64,000 nucleotides of DNA from Rutidosis leptorrhynchoides (GCF_046630445.1 NC_092333.1:357773001-357837000), one strand, 5' to 3'; positions 37,397-49,800 are shown, counted from the first letter of the stretch. Numbers and translations: made by a program. The notes: generated by a model from the sequence alone, not told the origin.

Positions 37397-38421
37397 GCTG
37401 GACAAAGTAACCAGTAACATAACCAGCAACGCAACCAGCAAGAGCTCAACATCTATAACACCCAAATCTGGTCAAGCAATGGTTGTGATGCCATCTCTTT
37501 CTTATCACCTAAGTGTTTTTGGAGCTGGTTCAAGAGGCTCAGGGGTTACCCTACTTCAGTCCTTAAACTGAAGTAGTTAAATTTTCATGAATAAAGTTTT
37601 TGATAGTTGAAGGCAAGCCAACAACAAAGAAGAACCAGCAGCCATACCAATAAATGAACTTTAGTTCAGTCAGCAGTGCTTTAATTCACTCAGTCGAATA
37701 ACCAGCAAACGAACCAGCAGAGATTTACTTAGCCGATAAAAGCTAGTTCAGCCAGCTGAATAATTTTAGTTCAACCAGCATATGAACCTTAGTTCAACCA
37801 GCAAGTGACATTGTTTTCTTTCTGAAGGGCCAGCATGCTGATACGATTCAAAGTTTAACTTATGCTTTTCAATAACCAGACCAAGTCATGTGCTTAACAC
37901 GTGTGTGTGGCTGTTCTAGAATGTTAGCTGTCAAAGGGAGATTCTCATCTATCATTGGCTGTTTTTTTTATCATGGGAAGAGAACTACCAAATGGTAGGC
38001 TTTTGCACATTGTGTCCTTTATTCTTATTAGATGATTTGTAATTTTTTATTCTTTTTGTCTCCTTTTCCTTTTTATACTTTTGTCTTATCTAGAAAGTAG
38101 CTGTTATGCTTCTCCTATAAGTAGAGAGCCCTTGTATTTTTAAAACTTGGTTGATGAATGAATGAAAGTTTGATAGAGCTTATCTATTTACAAAATCTAT
38201 GCGTCTTTACGAATCTTTGATTCTGGTGGCTAAGAGTGATTTATTTATTAGTGTTTGTAGTGTTACTTTATCAAACATTGTGGTAAAATCCAAATCTTCA
38301 TATATGATATTATAGTTGTGGTGGAATCATTATCAGCTGTAATTGAATGTTTACAGTGTTTCTAGATCTCTGATTGTGGTGATATCTTTATCAATTGGGG
38401 TTTAGATTCTTTATCCTTTTA
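37397..38421. other. Unclassified sequence between solo LTR B and T2
   Basis: A frame ending at 37571 (STSITPKSGQAMVVMPSLS...) could be the end of a coding region, but I recognise no family. From 37421 to 37805 the octamer AACCAGCA occurs seven times, irregularly spaced. Around 38095 there is CTCCTATAAGTAGAGAGCCC, a TATA-like promoter followed by a leader-like region, which would fit an LTR or a host promoter. The sequence continues at 50323 beyond T2. It may be a decayed Copia-type LTR element or host intergenic DNA. Confidence 0.4.
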
Positions 38422-41400
38422 TGAAATGTCCCGTTTATATTGATTATAAACGTTCCATATTAATTGATTTCGTTGCGAGGTTTTGACCTCTATATGAGAC
38501 GTTTTTCAAAGACTGCATTCGATTTTAAAACAAACCATAACCTTTAAAATATTACGATGATTATCAAAAATGATAACCTGAAATATAGCGTTTTCATACG
38601 ACCATTACATAAAGATTTACAATAATATTACACAACAATATATGTCTTCGAATGCAGTTTTTAAACAATATTATACAAGCATGCTGACTCCAACTCTTGT
38701 CCATAAATTAGCATGCAACAGCGGAAGCTCTTAATAATTACCTGAGAATAAACATGCTTTAAACGTCAACAAAAATATTGGTGAGTTATAGGTTTAGCCT
38801 ATATATTTATCAAATCGTAATAATAGACCACAAGATTTTATATTTCCATTTCTTGTAAACAACATGCATGCATAAAAATCATTCATATGGTGAACACCTT
38901 GTAACCGACATTAAGAAGATGCATATAAGAATATCCCCATCATTTCGAGACATCCTTCGGACATGATAAAAAAAACTCGAAGTACTAAAGCATCCGCAAT
39001 CATGGATGGGGTTTGTTAGGCCCAATAGATCTATCTTTAGGATTCGCGTCAATTAGGGGCCAGTTCCCTAATTCTTAAGCTACCAAGCTAAAAGGGGCAT
39101 ATTCGGCTTCGATCATTCACACATAGAATGTAGTTTCGATTACTTGTGTCTATTTCGTAAAATATTTATAAAACTGCATGTATTCTCATCCCAAAAATAT
39201 TAGATTTTAAAAGTGGGACTATAACTCACTTTCACAGATTTTTACTACGTCGAAAATTAAGACTTGGCCACTGATCGATTCACGAACCTATAACAAATAT
39301 ATACATGTATATCAAAGTATGATCGAAATATATTCATAACATTTTTCATTACGTTTTAATGAATTAAGTTTGTTAAGTTAGCAGTCCAACGTTAGTAATC
39401 TATAACTAGTTGTCCACAGTTAGATGTACAGAAATAAATCAATATAAATTATCTCGAATCAATCCACGACCCAGTGTATACAAGTCTCAGGCTAGATCAC
39501 AACTAAAAGTATATATGTTATTTTGGAATCAACCTCAACCCTGTATAGCTAACTCAAGAATTACTGCATATAGAGTGTCTATGGTTGTTCCGAAATATAT
39601 ATATAGATGGGTCGATATGATATGTCAAAACATTGTATATGTGTCTATGGTATCCCAAGATTACATAATATATATTAGAATACATGTATAATACAATATA
39701 AGTTAGTTAAGTTATGATTTGTATAGATTTGTTACAAATTTCACGTAGCTACAACAAGCAAAAATATCCAATTTTGTTTTTACCCATAATTTCTTCGTTT
39801 TAAATCCGTTTTGAGTGATTCAAGTTGCTATGGTTTCATAATGAACTGAAATTTATGAAACTAAACAGAAAAAGTATAAGTTTTTAGTCAGAAATACAGG
39901 TTACAACTCAATATTGTAAGAGGTAGTCATTTCAGTCGAAAGAACGGCGTCTTGATGACCATTTTGAAAAACATACTTCCACTTTGAGTTTAACCATAAT
40001 TTTTGGATATAGTTTCATGTTAATAAGAAAAATCATTTTCCCATAAGAACAACTTTTAAAACAAAGTTTATCATAGTTTTTAATTATCAAACCCAAAACA
40101 GTCTCCGGTTTCACTACGACGGTGTATGTCCGGTTTTAAGGTGTTGTTCGTGTTTCCAGGTTTTAAATCATTAAGTTAGCATATCATATAGATATAGAAC
40201 ATATGTTTAGTTGATTTTAAAAGTCAAGTTAGAAGAATTAACTTTGTTTGCGAACAAGTTTAGAATTAACTAAACTATGTTCTAGTGATTACAAGTTTAA
40301 ATTTTCGAATAAGATAGTTATATATATATATATGAATCGAATGATGTTATGAACATAATTACTACCTTAACTATAGTAGGTAAACCTACTAGAAGTAACA
40401 AGAAATGATCTAGCTTTAAAGGATCTTGGATGGCTTGAAAGTTCTTGAAGTAGAATCATGACACGAAAACAAGTTCAAGTAAGATTATCACTCGAATTAA
40501 GATTGTTATAGTTATAGAAATTGAATCAAAGTTGGAATATGAGTATTACCTTGATTTAGAATGATAACCTACTGTAAATAACAAAGATTTCTTGAGATTG
40601 GATGATCACTTGAAATGGAATTGCAAGATTGGAAGTAAGCTAGTAACCTTGAAAGTGTTCTTGAGTTGTTGTTTTGTAAGTTGTTTTATGTTTGGATTTT
40701 TGAGCTAGATTGAGCTAGATTTTGATGAAGATGATGAAGAACACTTAGAACAATGGAAGAACACTTGAGAGAGATTAATTTGATTCAAGAAAATTGCAAA
40801 GTGAATGTGTTTGTGAGTACAATTCTTCACGTGAACTTGTAGTCTCCATATAGGCTCCATTAATTTGTAATTTTGTGAGATATTTCATGCTAGATGTTAA
40901 ATGATGGTTCCTACATGTATTGGTGACTCACAAGGGCTGCTAAGTTCTGATCATTGGAGTGTATATACCAATAGTAAATACATTTAGAAGCTGGGTATTG
41001 TACGAGTACGAATACAGGTGTATACGAGTAGAATTGTTGATGAAAATGAATGAGGATGTAATTGTAAGCATTTTTGTTAAGTAGAAGTACTTTGATATGT
41101 GTCTTTAAGGCTTTCAAAAGTGTATCAATACATATTAATACAATACATATATATACATTTTAACTGAGTCGTTAAGTCATCGTTAGTCGTTACATGTAAG
41201 TGTTGTTTTGAAACCTTTAAGTTAAGGATCTCATTTATTGTTGTTAACCCATTGTTTATTATATCTTATGATATGTTAAATTATTACATTATCATGATAT
41301 TATGATGTATGAATATATCTTAATATGATATATATACATTAAAATGTCGTTACAACGATAATCGTTACATATATGACTCGTTTCAAAATTCTTAAGTTAG

Positions 41401-41870
41401 TAATCTTGTTTTACATATGTAGTTCATTGTTAACATACTTAATGATATATATAATTATCATTTTATCATGTTAAATATAGTGTAACAATATCTTAATATG
41501 ATACATATGTATTTAATAAGACGTTGTTATAACGATAATCGTTATATATATCATTTCGAGTTTCTTAACTTAGTATGCTCATTTTTATGTATATATCTCA
41601 TTGTTAATATACCTATTGAGATACTTACTTATCATAATATCATGTTAACTATATATATAAATATCCATATATATATCATCATATAGTTTTTACAATTTTT
41701 AACGTTCATGAATCGCCGGTCAACTTGAGTGGTCAATTGTCTACATGAAACCTATTTCAATTAATCAAGTCTTAACAAGTTTGATTGCTTAACATGTTGG
41801 AAACATTTAATCATGTAAATTATCAATTTCATTTAATATAAATAAACATGAAAAATTTTGGGTCACTACA
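38422..41870 (-). repeat. T2 3' LTR (3449 bp)
   Basis: Reads TGTAGTGACCC ... GGGACATTTCA on the minus strand. A G-box CACGTG at 40828-40833 precedes a pyrimidine-rich region (40690-40790 on the minus strand) that looks like a transcription start and leader. Confidence 0.92.
40828..40833. promoter_or_regulatory. G-box (CACGTG) in T2 3' LTR
   Basis: TTCACGTGAA, a palindromic bHLH/bZIP-type site; the same site is kept in the 5' LTR at 49255-49260. Confidence 0.5.
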
Positions 41871-41886
41871 GTACCTACCCGTTAAA
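41871..41886 (-). promoter_or_regulatory. T2 3' polypurine tract region
   Basis: Minus strand TTTAACGGGTAGGTAC directly abuts the TGTAGTGACCC LTR start. Confidence 0.7.
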
Positions 41887-44856
41887 TAAATTTCTTCCTG
41901 AAATTTTTAAGCAGTTGGAGACTTTTGTGGTCGGTATATATGATACTTTTGACCCCATATAAGTAGTGCCTCCAAGTCTTTAATGCAAAAACAACAGCGC
42001 CCAATTCCAAATCGTGAGTCGTATAATTTTGCTCGTGAATCTTCAATTATCTAAACGCATAAGCAATTACATTCGTTCGTTGCATTAATACACAACCAAG
42101 ACCTTGCTTCGAAGCGTCACAATAAATTACAAAATTATCATTCCCTTCAGGCAATGACAATATAGGTGCCGTAGTTAGCTTTTTCTTTAACAATTGAAAC
42201 GCTTTCTCTTGTTCATCCTTCCATTCAAATTTCTTCCCTTTATGCGTTAATGCAGTCAAGGGTTTTGCTATTTTGGAAAAATCTTGGATGCATCTTCTGT
42301 AGTAACCAGCCAGTCCTAAAAATTGGCGTATATGTTTCGGAGTTTTCGGGGTTTTCCACTTTTCAACGGTTTCAATCTTTGTCGGATCCACTTGAATACC
42401 TTCTTTGTTCACTATGTGACCGAGGAATTGGACTTCTTCCAACCAAAATGCACACATTGAAAACTTCGCGTACAGTTTTTCTTTTCTCAACAATTCTAGC
42501 ACTTTTCTCAAATGTTCTTCGTGCTCTTAGTCATTCTTTGAGTAAATAAGTATGTCATTGATGAAAACAATGACAAACTTGTCAAGGTATGGTCCACACA
42601 CTCGGTTCATGAGGTCCATGAATATAGCTGGTGCGTTAGTCAAACCAAATGGCATAACCATAAACTCGTAATGACCGTAACGCGTCCTGAAATCATTCTT
42701 CGAAATATCATCCTCCTTCACCCGCATTTGATGATATCCAGAACGTAAATCAATCTTCGAGTAAACTGACGAACCTTGCAGCTGATTAAATAAATCGTCG
42801 ATTCTCGGTAGTGGATAATAGTTCTTAATGGTAAGTTTGTTCAACTCTCTATAGTCGATACATAATCTAAATGTACCATCTTTCTTTTTGACAAACAAAA
42901 CAGGAGCTCCCCACGGTGATGTGCTTGGTCGAATGAAACCACGCTCTAAAAGTTCTTGTAATTGGCTCTGAAGTTCCTTCATTTCGCTGGGTGCGAGTCT
43001 ATATGGAGCATGAGCTATTGGTGCAGCTCCTGGTACGAGATCTATTTGAAATTCAACAGATCGGTGTGGAGGTAGTCCCGGTAATTCTTTCGAAAATACA
43101 TCTGGAAATTTTTTTGCTACGGGAACATCATTGATGTTCTTTTCTTCGGTATTGACTTTCTTGACGTGTGCTAGAACGGCATAGCAACCTTTTCTTATTA
43201 GTTTTCGCGCCTTCAGGTTACTAATAAGATTTAACTTCGCGTTGCTCTTTTCTCCGTACACCATTAAGGGTTTTCCTTTTTCTCGTACAATGCGAATTGC
43301 ATTTTTGTAACATATGATTTCTGCTTTCTCCTTTTTCAACCAGTCCATGCCGATTATCACATCAAAACTCCCTAACTCTACTGGTATCAAATCAATCTTA
43401 AACGTTTCGCTAACCAGTTTAATTTCTCGATTCTGACATATATTATCGGCTGTAATTAATTTACCGTTTGCTAATTCGAGTAAAAATTTATTATCCAAGG
43501 GTGTTGGTGGACAACTTAGTTTAGCACAAAAATCTCTACTCATATAGCTTCTATCCGCACCCGAATCAAATAAAACATAAGCAGATTTATTGTCAATAAG
43601 AAACGTACCCGTAACAAGCTCCGGGTCTTCCTGCGCTTCTACCGTATTAATATTGAAAACTCTTCCACGTCCTTGCCCATTAGTATTCCCATTATTCGGG
43701 CAATCTCTATTAATGTGGCCCGGTTTTCCACATCCAAAACAAACTATGGCGGCATTATTTGTTCTTTTAATTCTGTTATACATTGGCCGTAGACCTCACA
43801 CTTCGTCGCGCTATGACCATTTATTTTACACCTGTTGCAAAATGTCGTGCAGAACCCCTGGTGATGCTCTTCACACCTTTGGCATGGCTGTTTTTGGTTT
43901 TTGTTGTCATTATTGTTGTTGAGATTGTTGTTGGGATTTTTATTGTTGTTAAAACGATTGTTGTAGTTGTTGTTGTTGGGACGTTTGTTGTAGTTATTGT
44001 TAGGATTGCAGTTATTGTTGCGATTGTTGTTGCGGTTGTTATGATTGTTATTGTGATTGTGGTTGTGATTGTTGTTGTTGTTGTATTGGTGACCCTTGTC
44101 ACTGGTTTCTTCCCACTTTCTCTTGACCTGTTTCATGTTGGCCTCTTAAGCTGCCTGCTCCTTAATCCTTCCCTCAATCTGGTTTACTAGTTTGTGAGCC
44201 ATACAGCTTGCCTTTTGTATGGAGGCGGGCTCGTGTGAATTTACATCTTCTTGAATCCTTTCTGGTAACCCTTTAACAAATGCGTCGATCTTCTCTTCTT
44301 CATCTTCGAACACTCTTGGACATAATAGGCACAACTCTGTGAATCGTCGTTCATACGTGGTAATGTCGAATTCTTGTGTTTGTAATCCTCTATGCTCTAC
44401 TTTGAGCTTATTGACCTCGTTTCTGGGGCGATATTGTTCATTCATCAGGTGTTTGAATGCTGACCACGGTAGCGCGTAGGCATTATCTTATCCTACCTGC
44501 TCGAGATAGGTATTCCACCATGTTAACGCAGTGCCTGTGAAGGTATGCATAGCGTACTTTACTTTATCTTCTTCAGCGCACTTACTTATGGCAAACACCG
44601 ATTCGACCTTCTCGGTCCACCGTTTCAATCCAATTGGACCCTCCGTTCCATCGAATTCTAGAGGTTTGCAGGCAGTGAATTCTTTGTAGGAGCATCCTAC
44701 ATGATTTCTTGTGGAATTAGTTCCACTGCTAGATCCAGAGTTATTGTTATTTTGCATCGCAGCCCGTACTGCAGCTATGTTTGTTGCAAGGAAAACACGG
44801 AAGTCTTCCTCGCTCTTGTTCAAGTTCTGACGAGTAGTCGGTGCCATTTTCTTCAA
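41887..44856 (-). pseudogene. T2 gag-protease-reverse transcriptase region
   Basis: Seen in order on the minus strand: gag N-terminus and core (44856-44146); an Asn/His-rich low-complexity segment (about 44100-43900); zinc-binding CX2C blocks and a knuckle [14 protein letters not shown] (near 43735); protease motif [11 protein letters not shown] (near 43560); reverse transcriptase (about 42990-42527, with RTRYGHYEF and FGLTNAP); the RT connection (42511-42150, LGHIVNKEG and GLAGYYRR); and the start of RNase H near 42060. The remainder of pol is not present before the 3' PPT. Gag builds the particle and RT copies the RNA. The region carries a few breaks. Confidence 0.85.
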
Positions 44857-44986
44857 AAATAGCCAAAAGAATTAAGTTAATCATATAGAATATTAAGAGT
44901 AGTCAATAGTATTTCGTAGCATAATATGAACTTATTTATTAAAGCTTTTTCTTCATATTAGCGTTTTATAATTTTTCATTCGGGTA

Positions 44987-45003
44987 GTACCTACCCGTTA
45001 AGT
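44987..45003 (-). promoter_or_regulatory. Internal PPT-like motif of T2
   Basis: Minus strand ACTTAACGGGTAGGTAC followed by TACCCG. It matches the terminal PPT (41871-41886) over nearly its whole length and lies just before gag. Confidence 0.65.
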
Positions 45004-45188
45004 TCATACTTAGTAGCTAATATACAATTCAACTACTACAATTCTATATGAAAAACTGATTACAATAATATTTCGCGTTCAAACTTTTATACAATATTTT
45101 ACAAACTTACGATACCGCTATTTTACATATAGTATGAAATATAGCACACAATAACTTTAATACAAGGCAGTTGCGAAGACAATTCTAG

Positions 45189-45881
45189 TTAATACACAAG
45201 TTGTTCAGCAAAGGCAATAAAAACACGTAATTCATAAGTCCAGAAACAAGTCATGCATTCGGGTTTTACTAGTATTATTTCCCATCCTTGGTCTTGTGGA
45301 AAATAACCGTTGTGACCTTTGGCTAGGCAGCATGTTGTAATGTCATCAAAAGGACGAGGGTTACGTAATGCCCAATAGCCCCGTAACAATCTAAAAACCT
45401 TGTTTCTCACCTCAACTACCGAATCCGTCACTTGTGGGAATGTTTTATTTAAAAGTTGCAACCCAATGTTCTTTTTCTCAATTTGGTGAGAAGTGAACAT
45501 TACTAACCCGTAAGCATAACATGCTTCTTTATGTTGCATGTTAGAAGCTATTTCTAAAGAACGGAGTCCTATGTTGAGATATGTTGAGTCAAAATAGGTT
45601 CTTAACCCGTAGCGTAAAAGTGCATCTGGGTTTCCCGCACTAAATGCCTTAAAGAAAACTTGGCGTAACTTAAAGTCTCCCCAGTGTGATATACCCCATC
45701 TTTCAAAGGAAAGCCTTTTATAAACTAAGGCATGCCTGGAATGTCTTTCAAACGTTCAACAAACTATTTTCGCCGTAAATAATTGTGCTGATGAATTCTT
45801 CCCGACTCTAGACAAGATTTCATCAATCATATCCCCTGGTAGGTCTTCTAAAATTTTTGGTTGTCTATCCTTAACGTCCAT
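45189..45881 (-). pseudogene. Captured F-box gene copy (At2g35280-like) inside T2
   Basis: About 230 codons read on the minus strand from an ATG at 45881. The N-terminus has an F-box pattern (LPGDMIDEILSRVG, then LFTAKIVC). It is followed by a region resembling plant F-box proteins of the At2g35280 type, with paired blocks such as AGNPDALLRYGLRTYF and KEACYAYGLVM that recall Sel1-like repeats, and a Cys/Trp-rich end. F-box proteins are substrate adaptors of SCF ubiquitin ligases. The copy has no introns and lies between the accessory frame and gag, so it looks like a host mRNA captured by the element. It is broken once or so. Assignment is from motif recognition by eye. Confidence 0.6.
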
Positions 45882-46026
45882 TTTTTGTTTTTGTTTTTAT
45901 ACTGTAAAATAAACAAGGATTAGATTCGTAAAAGACGATTAACAAACAATACAAGTAATTTTTACATATTTCTTAAAAGTACAAGCACACAACAATACAT
46001 ATATTACACAGCATGATTACAACTCT

Positions 46027-46632
46027 TTATTCCGACTCACTCGTTTCTTCTTCTTCGGACTTGGTTCGTTTGGTTAATTTCCTAGGAATACATGGTGATC
46101 CTCTAATACGATCCGTCATTTTCACAAATGGTTTAGAAAAACCTGGTGGCCTAGATGTTCCCGGATTATTGTTAAAATGTAAGAAATACGAGCGTTTATG
46201 ATACACATAAAGTTCATCGGGGTCGAAATCAAGTTTCTCTATTTTAATGCCCTTTCCCTTATTATTCTCTTTTGCCTTATTAAATTGAGTTGGAGTAATT
46301 TCTATAACATCATCGAAATCCTTGTCGGGATCCGATTCATCAGAAAATTGGTAATTTTCCCAATATTTTTGCTTCCTTAGCGGAAACACCATTGACCATT
46401 TTTAATTTTGGTCCATTGGTTGAGGATTTTCTTTTATTTAATGTTTTACCGTAGGTATTAATATTTCTTCCTCCGGAACCTCTTCTTCTTCCGGTTCCTC
46501 CTCTTTCGGTTCCTCTTCTTCCGGTTCCTCCTCTTCCGGTTCCTCTTTGGAAATTTGTGAATCTTCCCAAAATATATTCGACTCTTCATTATTATTAGGT
46601 GAGTCGATGGGATTTGTATTAGAGGTAGACAT
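46027..46632 (-). pseudogene. Acidic accessory upstream region (ORF0) of T2
   Basis: Two overlapping frames on the minus strand. The first begins MSTSNTNPIDSPNN and runs into Glu/Pro repeats of the form EEPEEEEP; the second (46027-46392) is Asp/Glu- and Lys-rich with TPTQFNKAKENNKGKG and ends in a Ser/Glu-rich tail. It occupies the slot used by the acidic accessory frame of T3, and a phrase of the type ITxxxFNKxKE occurs in both, so the two may be distantly related. Function unknown; broken. Confidence 0.5.
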
Positions 46633-46744
46633 CTATCACACAATATCAAACACGTTAAGAGATTAATATATCACATAATATTTACATGTTAATAATATGT
46701 AGTTTCCAACAAAAAATGTTAAGCAATCGTTTTTAAAGAAAATC

Positions 46745-46820
46745 CGGTCGAAGTCCAGACTCACTAATGCATCCTAACAACTCAGTAAGACACACTAATA
46801 CAAATTTCTGGTTCTCTAAG
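46745..46820 (-). promoter_or_regulatory. Conserved post-PBS leader of T2
   Basis: Minus strand contains TATTAGTGTGTCTTAC, then GTTAGGATGCATTAGTGAG and TCTGGACTTCGACC, as in T1 and T3. Confidence 0.55.
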
Positions 46821-46838
46821 ACCAACGCTCGGATACCA
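46821..46838 (-). promoter_or_regulatory. T2 primer-binding site
   Basis: Minus strand TGGTATCCGAGCG just inside the 5' LTR, related to the initiator tRNA-Met site of T1 and T3. Confidence 0.75.
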
Positions 46839-46840
46839 AC

Positions 46841-49800
46841 TAAAATGTCCCGTCATATTGATTATAAACATTCCTTATTAATTGATTTCGTTGCGAGGTT
46901 TTGACCTCTATATGAGACGTTTTTCAAAGACTGTATTCGATTTTAAAACAAACCATAACCTTTAAAATATTACGACGATTATCAAAAATGATAATCTGAA
47001 ATATAGCGTTTTCACACGACCATTATATAATGATTTACAATAATATTACACAACAATATATGTCTTCGAATGCAGTTTTTAAACAATATTATACAAGCAT
47101 GCTGACTCCAACTCTTGTCCATAAATTAGCATGCAACATCGGAAGCTCTTACTAATCACTTGAGAATAAACATGCTTTAAATGTCAACAAAAATATTGGT
47201 GAGTTATAGGTTTAGCCTATATATTTATCAAATCGTAATAATAGATCACAAGATTTCATATTTTCATTTCTTGTAAACAATATGCATGCATAAAAATCAT
47301 TCATATGGTGAACACCTGGTAACCGACATTAACAAGATGCATATAAGAATATCCCCATCATTCTGGGGCATCCTTCGGACATGATAAAAAAAACTCGAAG
47401 TACTAAAGCATCCGCAACCATGGATGGGGTTTGTTAGGCCCAATAGATCTATCTTTAGGATTCACGTCAATTAGGGGCTAGTTCCCTAATTCTTAGGCTA
47501 CCAAGCAAAAAGGGGCTTATTCGGCTTCGATCATTCACCCATAGAATGTAGTTTCGATTACTTGTGTCTATTTCGTAAAACATTTATAAAACTGCATGTA
47601 TTCTCATCCCAAAAATATTAAATTTTAAAAGTGGGACTATAACTCACTTTCACAGATTTTTACTTCGTCGAAAATTAAGACTTGACCACGGATCGATTCA
47701 CGAACCTATAACAAATATATACATATATATCAAAGTATGATCGAAATATATTCACAATATTTTTCATTACGTTTTAATGAATTAAGTTTGTTAAGTTAGC
47801 AGTCCAACGTTAGTAATATACAACTAGTTGTCCACAGTTAGATGTACAAAAATAAATCAATATAAATTATCTCGAATCAATCCACGACCCAGTGTATACA
47901 AGTCTCAGGCTAGATCACAACTCATAGTATATATATTATTTTGGAATCAACCTCAACCCTGTATAGCTAACTCAAGCATTACTGCATATAGAGTGTCTAT
48001 GGTTGTTCCGAAATATATATATAGATGGGTCGATATGATATGTCAAAACATTGTATACATGTCTATGGTATCCCAAGATTACATAATATATATATTAGAA
48101 TACAAGTATAATACAATATAAGTTAGTTAAGTTATGATTTGTATAGATTTGTTACAAATTTCACGTAGCTACAACAAGCAAAAATATCCAATTTTGTTTT
48201 ACCCATAATTTCTTCGTTTTAAATCCGTTTTGAGTGATTCAAGTTGATATGGTTTCATAATGAACTGAAATTTATGAAACTAAAGAGAAAAAGTATAGAT
48301 TTATAGTTGGAAATACATGTTACAAGTCAATATTGTAAGAGGTAGTCATTTCAGTCGAAAGAACGACGTCTTGATGACCATTTTGAAAAACATACTTCCA
48401 CTTTGAGTTTAACCATGATTGTTGGATATAGTTTCATGTTAATAAGAAAAATCATTTTCCTAGAAGAACAACTTTTTAAAACAAAGTTTATCATAGTTTT
48501 TAATTATCAAACCCAAAACAGTCCCCGGTTTCACTACGACGGCGTATGTCCGGTTTTAAGGTGTTGTTCGTGTTTCCAGGTTTTAAATCATTAAGTTAGA
48601 ATATCATATAGATATAGAACATGTGTTTAGTTGATTTTAAAAGTCAAGTTAGAAGGATTAACTTTGTTTGCGAACAAGTTTAGAGTTAACTAAACTATGT
48701 TCTAGTGATTACAAGTTTAAATCTTCGAATAAGATAGTTATATATATATGAATCGAATGATGTTATGAACATCATTACTACCTCAACTATAGTAGGTAAA
48801 CCTACTGGAAGTGACAAGAAATGATCTAGCTTCAAAGGATCTTGGATGGCTTGAAAGTTCTTGAAGTAGAATCATGACACGAAAACAAGTTCAAGTAAGA
48901 TTATCACTCGAATTAAGATTGTTATAGTTATAGAAATTGAATCAAAGTTGGAATATGAGTATTACCTTGATTTAGAAAGATAACCTACTGTAAATAATAA
49001 AGATTTCTTGAGATTGGATGATCACTTGAAATGGAATTGCAAGATTGGAAGTAAGCTAGTAACCTTGAAAGTGTTGTTGATGTGTTCTTGAGTTGTTGTT
49101 TTGTAAGTTGTTTTATGTTTGGATTTTTGAGCTAGATTGAGCTAGATTTTGATGAAGATGATGAAGAACACTTAGAACAATGGAAGAACACTTGAGAGAG
49201 ATTAATTTGATTCAAGAAAATTGCAAAGTGAATGTGTTTGTGAGTACCATTCTTCACGTGAACTTGTAGTCTCCATATAGGCCCCATTAATTTGTAATTT
49301 TGTGAGATATTTCATGCTAGATGTTAAATGATGGTTCCCACATGTGTTGGTGACTCACAAGGGCTGCTAAGAGCTGATCATTGGAGTGTATATACCAATA
49401 GTAAATATATTTAGAAGCTGAGTATTGTACGAGTACGAATACGGGTGTATACGAGTAGAATTGTTGATGAAAATGAATGATGCTGTAATTGTAAGCATTT
49501 TTGTTAAGTAGAAGTACTTTGATATGTGTTTTTAAGGCTTTCAAAAGTGTATCAATACATATTAATACAATACATGTATATACATTTTAACTGAGTCGTT
49601 AAGTCATTGTTAGTCGTTACATGTAAGTGTTGTTTTGAAACCTTTAAGTTAACGATCTCATTTATTGTTGTTAACCCATTGTTTATTATATCTTATGAGA
49701 TGTTAAATTATTACATTATCATGATATTATGATGTATAAATATATCTTAATATAATATATATACATTAAAATGTCGTTACAACGATAATCGTTACATATA

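Noticed and set aside
39410-39691. Frame repeated at 47828-48121
   Set aside because: The same stretch of the two T2 LTRs; the frame starts and ends differ and no coding constraint is apparent.
40911-41117. Frame repeated at 49317-49544
   Set aside because: LTR duplicate, not a gene; end position differs between the copies.
43821-44190. Poly-Thr/Ile and poly-Val frames overlapping T2 gag
   Set aside because: Shadows of the Asn/His-rich repeat segment of gag in other frames.
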